From NCBI GenBank assembly GCA_036704125.1, contig DATNQI010000054.1, forward strand, positions 1-59,395: a DNA stretch of 59,395 bases, given 5' to 3'. This DNA is from Pantanalinema sp. Its GTDB lineage: Bacteria > Cyanobacteriota > Sericytochromatia > S15B-MN24 > UBA4093. The position numbers and the translations under genes are program-made. The notes below the pieces were generated by a model. That model was given only the letters and a program-made list of their open reading frames with translations, was not told where the DNA came from and ran no database searches. Shown here piece after piece: positions 15,483-22,649 of the stretch; position 1 is the first letter of the stretch, and the number at the start of each line of letters is the position of its first letter.

Positions 15483-16409
15483 CTAGTCGACGATCGAGAA
15501 GATCGTGGCGTTGGCAGCACCCTGCAGGTTGGGGGTCTGCGAGTAGCGGTTGGCCTTGATGCCGGCGACGGTGGCCTTGTGCCAGTCGGCATAGGTCATC
15601 GCGTTGCCGCCCTTCTTGTAGGCGTCGACGAGGTAGTAGGTCAGCGCGCCGTTGTAGGTGCTGTTGATGTAGGCGTCGGCCGAGGTCTGGTCGTCCTGGC
15701 AGCCCGAGATCAGGGTGTAGGCGCCGCTGTTGGCGCGCTGGGCGAACTTCTTCATCGCGGTCGTGTTGACGTTGACGGTGTCGAGGTTGCGGAGGTTCGA
15801 GCCGAGGTCGAGGCCGCGGACGCGCTTGTTGCGATCGACGGTGCCCGAGTTGCAGGAATCCGAGACGAACAGCATCGAGGCGCCGGCGGGAAGCTGACCG
15901 AGGATGCTCTGGATCTCGTCATCCAGGATGGCGTTCTTGAAGGTGCCGTTGCCGCGGGCGAGGTCGGTGGGGCAGATGATCTCGTCCTTGCCGTCCGGCT
16001 CGTCGCCGTTGGTGTCGGGCACCTGGGCGCCGTGACCCGAGTAGTGGAAGTAGAGGAAGTCGCCCTTCTTGGTGGCGGCGACCGCGGCCTTGAGGCCGGC
16101 GAGGATGTTCTCGCGGGTGGCCTGCTGGTCGAGGACGACGGTCATGTCGCCGGCCTTGAAGCCCTCGGCGGGAAGCATGTTGGCCTGGACGTTCTTGATG
16201 TCGTTGACGCAGCCGCGCAGGTCGGCGCCCTCCAGCTGGTAGTCGTTGATGCCCACCAGGAAGGCGCGCTTGGTGCCGGTGACGGCGCTCATCCCCTTGA
16301 AGGAACCGTTCGTGCCGTCGACCATCGAGGCGCTGGGGAGGCCGCAACCAACGAGGGCGCTCGCGGCGGCAACCGAGGACAACATCAAGGCGACGAGGTT
16401 CTTCTTCAC
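15483..16409 (-). CDS. Caspase-like (peptidase C14) lipoprotein, copy 2
   Basis: A 308-residue protein from GTG 16409 with GGAG upstream, nearly identical to the gene at 13919 including signal peptide, lipobox LVGC, HYSGHGAQ and SDSCNSGT catalytic motifs. Differences cluster around residues 130-160 (PDTNGDEPDGKDE, RGNGTF) and 200-225 (DLGSNLRNLDTVNV), i.e. the loops flanking the active site, suggesting divergence of regulation or specificity rather than loss. The two genes plus promoters form a tandem duplication. Being anchored as a lipoprotein distinguishes it from cytosolic metacaspases. Confidence 0.92.
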   Translation of the reverse strand: MKKNLVALMLSSVAAASALVGCGLPSASMVDGTNGSFKGMSAVTGTKRAFLVGINDYQLEGADLRGCVNDIKNVQANMLPAEGFKAGDMTVVLDQQATRENILAGLKAAVAATKKGDFLYFHYSGHGAQVPDTNGDEPDGKDEIICPTDLARGNGTFKNAILDDEIQSILGQLPAGASMLFVSDSCNSGTVDRNKRVRGLDLGSNLRNLDTVNVNTTAMKKFAQRANSGAYTLISGCQDDQTSADAYINSTYNGALTYYLVDAYKKGGNAMTYADWHKATVAGIKANRYSQTPNLQGAANATIFSIVD

Positions 16410-16467
16410 GGGTGACTCCTTCGCTTCGGTGGGGCGTCTTTGGCCCAGCAACGTATCGACAAGATTC

Positions 16468-16530
16468 AGAATAGATTAATCCGTCTTAACTGTCAATAAC
16501 CACACCTTAACTATTTAACCTTATCTTAAT
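16468..16530 (-). promoter_or_regulatory. Duplicated promoter and TTAAC array of caspase-like copy 2
   Basis: The -10 (16468-16473) and -35 TTGACA (16491-16496) have the same 17-bp spacer as copy 1. TTAAC-type repeats begin at 16486, 16496, 16507, 16515 and 16526, preserving the spacing of 10, 11, 8 and 11 bp although flanking bases have drifted. Confidence 0.6.
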
Positions 16531-16618
16531 CTAAGCATCAAATCAAGGCGCCATCTCGATCGGAGGCAGCCTCACGCGAGCGTCCGGGCGATTCTCGCCA
16601 AAAAAATCTCGAAAAAAT

Positions 16619-17278
16619 TCAGGCCAGGCCCCGGAAAACGGTGAGCAACCCGATCCCGATCAGCACGAGCGCGCCAAGCTGCTGCAGGCGCTGCCGGATC
16701 GTCACCCCGAGGCGATAGGCGATGAGGCCGAGCAGCAGCATCGCGGGCAGGGTGCCCAGCCCGAAGCTCGCCATGGTGAGGCCGCCCGCGACGGCCGAGC
16801 CGGTGGTGGCCGCGATCGCCGCCCCGCTGTAGACCATGCCGCAGGGCAGCCAGCCGTTCAGCACCCCGACCCCGAAGGCCCGCGCGCGCGGATCGAGCGC
16901 CATCGCCCGGCGAAAGAGCGCCTTGAACCAGGCGGCCTCGGCCAGGGAGGGCAGGGACTCCGGGCTCAGGCGACGCCAGCCCAGAAGCCCCAGGCCCAAC
17001 AGGACCATCAGGATGCCGGCCGCGATGCTCAGGGCGCCCTGCACCCCCGCCAGCCGGCCGCCGAGCGCGACGGCGGAGCCGAGGGCCCCCGCGAAGAGCC
17101 CGATCACGGCATAGGAGCAGGTCCGGCCCAGGTTGTACAGGAGATGGACGCCCCAGTCGCCGCGCCCGCCCGCGGGCAGGGTCGCGGAGTAGGCGGCGAC
17201 GATGCCGCCGCACATGCCCAGGCAGTGGGCGAAGCTGAAGAGAAAGCCCAGCGAGAAGGCCGCCCAGAGGGGGATCAT
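16619..17278 (-). CDS. UreH/TauE-like membrane protein associated with cbb3 oxidase assembly
   Basis: A 219-residue protein with about six membrane helices. The motifs FAHCLGMCGGIVAAYS in helix 1 and GVLNGWLPCGMVYSG in the second half are the paired Cys/His signatures of the UreH_2 (sulfite exporter TauE/SafE-like) family that regularly accompanies cco genes. Such proteins are thought to help copper or thiol delivery during cbb3 maturation, by analogy with CcdA/DsbD. It overlaps the FixH/YtkA-like gene by 4 bp and is divergent from ccoN. Confidence 0.82.
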   Translation of the reverse strand: MIPLWAAFSLGFLFSFAHCLGMCGGIVAAYSATLPAGGRGDWGVHLLYNLGRTCSYAVIGLFAGALGSAVALGGRLAGVQGALSIAAGILMVLLGLGLLGWRRLSPESLPSLAEAAWFKALFRRAMALDPRARAFGVGVLNGWLPCGMVYSGAAIAATTGSAVAGGLTMASFGLGTLPAMLLLGLIAYRLGVTIRQRLQQLGALVLIGIGLLTVFRGLA

Positions 17279-17721
17279 CGGCCGCGGATCTCGACGTGCC
17301 GGCTCCCCACCCCGCTCTGCTCGCCACGGCGCGCGGTGGCCTCGATCAGCCAGTGGCCGCCCATGGTGAAGCTTCCCTCGCCCCGGTACAGACCCGGCCG
17401 GCCCGCCACCGGCCGGGCGGCGAAGCGGTTGAGGGGCATCGCCATCTCGGGCATGGTCAGGTCGAAGCGGACCTCGGCGCCCTCGAGCGGCAGGCCTTCC
17501 GCCGTCCGGACGGTGACCTCGAAGGGCATGGTCTTGAAGGGAACAAGGTCCTGGACCGGGGAGATCGAAAGGCGCAGCTCACCCGCAGGAGCCTGCGAGG
17601 CGCGCATCGCGCCGATCGCGTAGCGGGAGAGGATCACCCCCCCGACCAGGAGGATCACCAAAAGGACGAGCGCCCCGAGCCGGGCGCGGGGAGCGGGGAG
17701 AGAGGGCTTGATACCGGCCAT
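17275..17721 (-). CDS. FixH/YtkA-like membrane-anchored protein
   Basis: A 148-residue protein from ATG 17721 (AAGGAG five bases upstream). One N-terminal membrane helix (LGALVLLVILLVGGVILSRY) is followed by an extracytoplasmic beta domain of the YtkA-like type (MPFEVTVRTAEGLPLEG, then MPEMAMPLN and SFTMGGHWLIEATA), whose Met-rich strands fit copper binding. The stop overlaps the start of the UreH-like gene, so the two are translationally coupled. It is a second FixH-like protein in addition to CcoH at 22167; an assembly role for cytochrome oxidase copper is the likeliest reading. Confidence 0.72.
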   Translation of the reverse strand: MAGIKPSLPAPRARLGALVLLVILLVGGVILSRYAIGAMRASQAPAGELRLSISPVQDLVPFKTMPFEVTVRTAEGLPLEGAEVRFDLTMPEMAMPLNRFAARPVAGRPGLYRGEGSFTMGGHWLIEATARRGEQSGVGSRHVEIRGR

Positions 17722-17833
17722 TGCGACTCCTTGTTCAGCTGCGACCACCCTGGATCCTATGCCCAGGGGCATCTCGGGGGGTCCGGGTGAACTACTGATC
17801 TTGCGTGGTACACTCGCGGGAGGGGACTGACAC

Positions 17834-17877
17834 CCGTAGATACTACGGATATCCCCTTCTTCGCGCTTCTTTATGAT
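17834..17877 (+). promoter_or_regulatory. Candidate cco operon promoter with CCGTAG-ATA-CTACGG operator
   Basis: A perfect 6-bp inverted repeat (17834-17848) lies about 24 bp before a TATGAT -10-like hexamer (17872-17877); the -35 is weak, which suits an activator bound near -42. The leader of about 90 bp precedes ccoN. The regulator is unknown. Confidence 0.4.
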
Positions 17878-17973
17878 AAGGGCTGAACGACAGGGAAGCT
17901 CCTTGATCGTGAATCATTGGCGGAGATCGATCACGTGCGATCGCCGGCAAACATTGGAGGAGAGAAAACAACG

Positions 17974-19428
17974 ATGCAACAAGCATTGGACAGCACGACC
18001 GGCAGGTCCGAGGCACCGCCGATCTACGACGACATCACCACCCGCAACTTCGCTCTGGCCGCCCTGATCTGGGGCATCGTCGGCATGCTGGTGGGCGTCA
18101 TCATCGCCGCCCAGCTCGCCTGGCCCGTCCTGAACTTCAACCTGCCCTGGCTGTCGTTCGGCCGCCTGCGCCCGCTCCACACCAACGCGGTCATCTTCGC
18201 CTTCGGCGGCAACGTGCTGTTCGCCTCCATGTACTACACCGTGCAGCGCACCTGCCGGGTGCGCATGTTCAACGACACCCTCTCCAAGCTGAACTTCTGG
18301 CTGTGGCAGCTGGCCATCGTCCTGGCCGCGATCACCCTGCCTCTGGGAATGACCCGCGGCAAGGAGTACGCGGAGCTCGAGTGGCCCATCGCCCTGGTCG
18401 TCGGCGTGACCTGGATCCTCGCGGGGACCAACTTCTTCGGGACCCTCGCCCGCCGCAAGGAGCACCACATCTACGTGGCCAACTGGTTCACGGCGGCCCT
18501 GTTCATCGCGGTGCTGCTGCTGTACGTCTTCAACGGCCTCTCGTCGCTGCCCGTCAGCCTCACCAAGTCCTACTCGCTCTACGCCGGCGTCCAGGACGCC
18601 CTGATCCAGTGGTGGTGGGGCCACAACGCGGTGGGCTTCTTCCTGACCACCGGCTTCCTCGCCCTGATGTACTACTTCCTGCCCAAGCAGTCCGGCCGGC
18701 CGGTCTATAGCTACCGCCTGTCGATCCTGCACTTCTGGGCCCTGATCTTCATCTACGTCTGGGCCGGCCCCCACCACCTGCTCTTCACCGCCCTGCCCGA
18801 GTGGGCCCAGACGCTGGGCATGACCTTCTCGGTGATGCTGATCGCCCCCTCGTGGGCCGGCGCCCTCAACGGCATGCTGACCCTCAAGGGCGCGTGGGAC
18901 CAGCTCCGCACCGATCCCATCATCAAGTTCATGTTCACCGCGGTGACCTTCTACGCCATGTCCACCACCGAAGGCTCGCTGCTCTCGGTCCGCACCCTCA
19001 ACTCCCTGTCCCACTACACCGACTGGACGATCGGCCACGTCCACTCGGGCGCCCTCGGCTGGGTCGCGATGATCTCGTTCGGCGCCCTCTACTACATGAT
19101 CCCCAAGCTCTGGGGCAAGGCCCAGTGGTACAGCTCCAAGCTGATCAACACCCACTTCTGGATGTCCACCGTGGGCATCATCCTCTACATCGCCGCCATG
19201 TGGATGGCGGGCGTCAGCCAGGGCCTCATGTGGCGCGCTACCAACGCCGACGGCAGCCTGACCTACACCTTCGCCGAGACGGTGGCGGCCATGCACCCCT
19301 TCTACGTGATCCGCACCCTGGGCGGTCTGCTGTTCCTCGCCGGCGTGGTCGTGATGGCCTACAACACCTACAAGACCCTCGCGCCCAGCGCCCACGCCAC
19401 CTCGGCCAAGCCGAGCCTGGCTTCCTAG
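17974..19428 (+). CDS. ccoN: cbb3-type cytochrome c oxidase subunit I (CcoN)
   Basis: A 484-residue protein from ATG 17974 with GGAGGAGAG upstream. Twelve membrane helices and all metal ligands are visible: His69 in [11 protein letters not shown] (low-spin haem), [11 protein letters not shown] and [14 protein letters not shown] (CuB), and [12 protein letters not shown] (haem b3 and low-spin haem b). The helix [10 protein letters not shown] carries the conserved tyrosine neighbourhood of the C family. It is the catalytic subunit that reduces oxygen at high affinity in the membrane. It starts the operon ccoNOQPGHIS. Confidence 0.97.
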   Translation: MQQALDSTTGRSEAPPIYDDITTRNFALAALIWGIVGMLVGVIIAAQLAWPVLNFNLPWLSFGRLRPLHTNAVIFAFGGNVLFASMYYTVQRTCRVRMFNDTLSKLNFWLWQLAIVLAAITLPLGMTRGKEYAELEWPIALVVGVTWILAGTNFFGTLARRKEHHIYVANWFTAALFIAVLLLYVFNGLSSLPVSLTKSYSLYAGVQDALIQWWWGHNAVGFFLTTGFLALMYYFLPKQSGRPVYSYRLSILHFWALIFIYVWAGPHHLLFTALPEWAQTLGMTFSVMLIAPSWAGALNGMLTLKGAWDQLRTDPIIKFMFTAVTFYAMSTTEGSLLSVRTLNSLSHYTDWTIGHVHSGALGWVAMISFGALYYMIPKLWGKAQWYSSKLINTHFWMSTVGIILYIAAMWMAGVSQGLMWRATNADGSLTYTFAETVAAMHPFYVIRTLGGLLFLAGVVVMAYNTYKTLAPSAHATSAKPSLAS

Positions 19429-19440
19429 GAGAGACGCCCC

Positions 19441-20046
19441 ATGTCCTTTTTGAAGAATCTCTACGAGAGCCCCCTCAAGCTGGGCGTCACGATCGCGTTC
19501 GTCGTGAGTATCGGCGGCCTGGTCGAAATCCTGCCCCTGTACTTCCTCAAGAGCGCGGTGCCCCCGGTGGAGGGCGTCAAGCCCTACTCCCCCCTGGCCC
19601 TCGAGGGGCGCGACCTCTACGTGAAGGAAGGCTGCTACAACTGCCACAGCCAGCAGATCCGGCCCTTCCGCGCCGAGACCGAGCGCTACGGCCACTACTC
19701 GCTGGCCGGTGAGTCGGTCTACGACCACCCCTTCCAGTGGGGCTCCAAGCGTACCGGCCCGGATCTCGCCCGCCTGGGCGGCAAGTACCCCGACTCGTGG
19801 CACGTCCAGCACATGCGCGATCCGCGCAGCATGGTCCCCGAGTCGGTGATGCCCGCGTACCCCTGGCTCGAGAAGACCGCCCTTCGGACCGACGGCATCC
19901 AGGCCAAGATGAAGGGCCTGCGCATGCTGGGCACCCCCTACACCGACGCCGAGATCGCAGCGGCCCCCGCCGAGCTCGAGGGCAAGACCGAGCTGGACGC
20001 GCTCGTCACCTACCTGCAGGGCCTCGGCACTGCAGTCAAGAGGTAA
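19441..20046 (+). CDS. ccoO: cbb3 oxidase monohaem cytochrome c subunit (CcoO)
   Basis: A 201-residue protein, 12 bp after ccoN. One N-terminal membrane anchor ([20 protein letters not shown]) precedes a periplasmic domain with the single haem c site CYNCH (Cys65, Cys68, His69) in the conserved context [14 protein letters not shown]. The segment [19 protein letters not shown] is the usual CcoO signature, and [10 protein letters not shown] supplies the distal Met. It passes electrons from CcoP to CcoN. Length is normal for the family. Confidence 0.97.
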   Translation: MSFLKNLYESPLKLGVTIAFVVSIGGLVEILPLYFLKSAVPPVEGVKPYSPLALEGRDLYVKEGCYNCHSQQIRPFRAETERYGHYSLAGESVYDHPFQWGSKRTGPDLARLGGKYPDSWHVQHMRDPRSMVPESVMPAYPWLEKTALRTDGIQAKMKGLRMLGTPYTDAEIAAAPAELEGKTELDALVTYLQGLGTAVKR

Positions 20047-20053
20047 GCTAGCC

Positions 20054-20203
20054 ATGTCCTTCGAAGCGCTCGCAACCGCCAGCAAGATCGTCTCGCTGCT
20101 GATGTTTCTCCCCATCTTCGTAGGGGTGGCCTTCTGGGCGTACCGACGCCAGAACAAAGAGCGCCTGGAATCCTACGCCCATCTCCCCCTGCAAGAGGAC
20201 TAA
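20054..20203 (+). CDS. ccoQ: CcoQ/FixQ small subunit
   Basis: A 49-residue protein between ccoO and ccoP with one membrane helix (LLMFLPIFVGVAFWAY) followed by a basic then acidic tail (RRQNKERLESYAHLP). Position and profile are those of CcoQ/FixQ, which stabilises the CcoP-CcoNO interaction. The stop is immediately followed by the start of ccoP. Confidence 0.85.
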   Translation: MSFEALATASKIVSLLMFLPIFVGVAFWAYRRQNKERLESYAHLPLQED

Positions 20204-20206
20204 GTG

Positions 20207-20731
20207 ATGCACGAACCCAAGATCCTGCATACCATCGACGGCATCTCCGAGTACGACAACCCGAGCCCCCCCTGGATCATCGGGGTCTTCCTCGCGACCC
20301 TGGCCTTCGCCCTGGTCTACCAGGTGCTCTTCCCCAGCTGGTTCGGCCCCGGCCTGCTAAAGTGGAGCCAGGTGAAGATGCACGCGGAGGAAGTGCAGGC
20401 CGCCTCGGCGCTCGCCGCCAAGGTCGCCTCCACCCAGGCCGACGCCGGCATCGACGCCGTAGTCAAGGACCCCGCGGCCATCGAGGCGGGCAAGGCCGTC
20501 TTCGCGGCCAACTGTGCCGCCTGCCACGGCGCCACCGCCGAGGGCGGCATCGGCCCCAACCTCGTGAAGCCGCCCTACTGGGTGTCGGGCACCGGTACCC
20601 CCGCCGACATCGAGCACATCGTCAACACCGGCACCGCCAAGGGCATGCCCGCCTGGGGCGGCGTCCTCGGCAAGACCAAGGTCCAGCAAGTCACGGCCTT
20701 CGTGTACAGCCTGGAGCACCCGGTTAAGTAA
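20207..20731 (+). CDS. ccoP: cbb3 oxidase subunit CcoP, monohaem variant
   Basis: A 174-residue protein from ATG 20207 (GAGG eight bases upstream; GTG 20204 is the alternative). The N-terminus DGISEYDNPSPPWIIGVFLA is the FixP_N membrane anchor typical of CcoP. It is followed by a helical linker and a single cytochrome c domain with CAACH (Cys103, Cys106, His107) and a GMPAWGG distal Met. Typical CcoP is about 300 residues with two CXXCH sites; here the second domain is absent although the frame ends cleanly before ccoG. Electron entry into the enzyme would thus go through one haem. Confidence 0.92.
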   Translation: MHEPKILHTIDGISEYDNPSPPWIIGVFLATLAFALVYQVLFPSWFGPGLLKWSQVKMHAEEVQAASALAAKVASTQADAGIDAVVKDPAAIEAGKAVFAANCAACHGATAEGGIGPNLVKPPYWVSGTGTPADIEHIVNTGTAKGMPAWGGVLGKTKVQQVTAFVYSLEHPVK

Positions 20732-20751
20732 CACCCGAAAGAAGAACCGTC

Positions 20752-22155
20752 ATGGCCGAACCCGCCGACACCAAGCTCAACACCGAGATGTTCAAGGGCA
20801 AGATCTTCGTCAAGAACATCTGGGGCAAGTTCCAGGCCCAGCGCTGGAAGGTCTTCCTCTTCCTGCTCGCGGGCTGGTACATCCTGCCCTGGCTGAGGAT
20901 CGGCGATCGGCCGGCGGTCCTTCTGGACATCCCCGCCCGCAAGTTCCACATCCTGTGGATCACCTTCTGGCCCCAGGACGTCTACCTGCTCACCCTCGCC
21001 CTCATCACCTGCGCCCTGTTGCTGTTCGGCGCCACCATGCTCGTCGGCCGCGCCTGGTGCGGCTACACCTGCCCCCAGACCGTGGGCACCAGCCTCTACC
21101 TCGAGATCGAGCGCTGGATCGACGGCGATCGCCCGCAGCAGCTGCGGCTCGCCAAGGCCCCCTGGGGCCCCGACAAGATCAAGAAGCGCCTCTTCAAGCA
21201 CGGCCTCTGGGTCCTGCTCTCGTTCGCGCTGAGCCTCAATTTGCTCTTCTACTTCGTCCCGGCCGCCGAGGCCCTGCACCGCCTGGCGACCCTGAGCCTC
21301 AGCCCCACCAACCTCTTCTTCCTCTGCTTCTTCGCGGTTCTGGCCTACGCCGACTTCGGCCACGCCCGCGACTGGGTCTGCAAGTTCCCCTGCCCCTACG
21401 GCCGCTTCCAGGGGATCATGACCGATCCCGACTCGCTGGTGGTCACCTTCGACGTGAAGCGCGGCGAGCCCCGGCAGTTCTTCCGCAAGGGCGAGGAGCG
21501 CACGGCCGGCGACTGCGTCAGCTGCAACCTGTGCGTGGACGTGTGCCCCACGGGCATCGACATCCGCAACGGCCTCCAGTACGAGTGCATCTCGTGCATG
21601 CGCTGCGTGGACGCCTGCGACCACGTCATGGGCAAGGTCGGCTTCGAAGCGGGGCTCATCCGCCTCTCCAGCGAGCGCGAGGTGTCGGGCCAGCCCAAGG
21701 CCAAGTTCCGGCCGCGCCTGGCCTTCTACGGGGTGGTGCTGACCGCGGTGCTCGGCACCATGGTCGCCTCCATCGCCCTGCGCCCCACCACCGAGCTGGA
21801 CGTGGTGCGCAACCGCAGCTTCGTCTACCAGCAGCTGAGCGACGGCCGCATCAGCAACGTCTACATGGTCAAGGCCCTCAACAAGGACGACACGAATCAC
21901 CACTACCGCCTGGAGATCGAGGGCCTCGACGCCCAGGTGATCGGCGGCTCGAAGGACATCGAGGCCCGCTCGGGCGAGGTGGTGCAGCAGAGCGTGGCCC
22001 TGGCCCTCAGTCCCGATCGCGACGCGAAGAGCGTCGGCAGGTTCACCTTCGTCCTGGTGGACGCCGAGAGCGGCAAGAAGGTCGCCCGGCGCAGCAGCAC
22101 CTTCATCCTGCCCGAGCGGGAAGCCCACGAAGCCCACAAGGAAACCGAAGAGTAG
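20752..22155 (+). CDS. ccoG: CcoG, polyferredoxin-type copper reductase for cbb3 assembly
   Basis: A 467-residue membrane protein. Four to five helices carry WCGYTCPQ and CKFPCPYGRFQG motifs, followed by two 4Fe-4S clusters (CVSCNLCVDVCP and CISCMRCVDACD), a further membrane helix and a C-terminal Ig-like periplasmic domain. This is the RdxA/FixG/CcoG layout; CcoG reduces Cu(II) to Cu(I) for delivery to the CuB site. It follows ccoP by 20 bp and precedes ccoH by 11 bp. Confidence 0.96.
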   Translation: MAEPADTKLNTEMFKGKIFVKNIWGKFQAQRWKVFLFLLAGWYILPWLRIGDRPAVLLDIPARKFHILWITFWPQDVYLLTLALITCALLLFGATMLVGRAWCGYTCPQTVGTSLYLEIERWIDGDRPQQLRLAKAPWGPDKIKKRLFKHGLWVLLSFALSLNLLFYFVPAAEALHRLATLSLSPTNLFFLCFFAVLAYADFGHARDWVCKFPCPYGRFQGIMTDPDSLVVTFDVKRGEPRQFFRKGEERTAGDCVSCNLCVDVCPTGIDIRNGLQYECISCMRCVDACDHVMGKVGFEAGLIRLSSEREVSGQPKAKFRPRLAFYGVVLTAVLGTMVASIALRPTTELDVVRNRSFVYQQLSDGRISNVYMVKALNKDDTNHHYRLEIEGLDAQVIGGSKDIEARSGEVVQQSVALALSPDRDAKSVGRFTFVLVDAESGKKVARRSSTFILPEREAHEAHKETEE

Positions 22156-22166
22156 AGGAGACCCCC

Positions 22167-22649
22167 GTGAAGTTCACCTACGCCCAGAAGTTCGTCGCCG
22201 GCATGGTCGGCATCCTCGTCTTCACCTTCGCCCTCGACATCGGCTTCATCGTGGTGGGGGCCATGGGCGACGACGGGCTGGTGGTCGAGAACTACTACAA
22301 GCACGGCCTCAACTACGACGCCGATCGCGCGACGCGCGAGAACAAGCAGGGCTGGCAGGTCGCGCTCGACGCGCCCAAGATGGCCCAGCGCGCCGAAAGC
22401 GCGATCGTGACCCTCAAGGACCGCGACAGCCGCCCGCTGGCGGGCGCCACCGTCACCCTCCAGCTCTTCAGGCCGACCAAGGCGGGCTACGACCAGCGCA
22501 TCACCCTCGCCGAGGTGGGAGCCGGGCGCTTCGAGGCCCCCGTCACCGTCCCGCTCGAGGGGCTCTGGGACGCCACGGTCGAGATCCAGCAGGGCGCGGT
22601 GCGCTACGATTACCGCGAGCGCCTGCGGCTTGAAGCCCCGCGCTCATGA
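22167..22649 (+). CDS. ccoH: CcoH/FixH oxidase assembly protein
   Basis: A 160-residue protein from GTG 22167, with GAGGAG six bases upstream. One membrane helix (FVAGMVGILVFTFALDIGFI) is followed by the conserved DGLVVENYYKHGLNYD segment and a beta domain (AIVTLKDRDSRPLAGATVTL), as in FixH. It is needed for stable assembly of the cbb3 complex. It overlaps ccoI by 4 bp. Confidence 0.92.
   Translation: MKFTYAQKFVAGMVGILVFTFALDIGFIVVGAMGDDGLVVENYYKHGLNYDADRATRENKQGWQVALDAPKMAQRAESAIVTLKDRDSRPLAGATVTLQLFRPTKAGYDQRITLAEVGAGRFEAPVTVPLEGLWDATVEIQQGAVRYDYRERLRLEAPRS

Noticed and set aside
17903-17917. FNR-box-like TTGAT-N5-ATCAT before ccoN
   Set aside because: The spacer is five rather than four bases and the site lies downstream of the best -10, so it is unlikely to bind FNR as an activator.
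17914-20157. A 747-codon open frame on the minus strand opposite ccoN and ccoO
   Set aside because: It is the shadow of GC-rich coding sequence: the opposite strand encodes complete CcoN and CcoO with all motifs, and the antisense product is low-complexity Gly/His/Val/Asp-rich.
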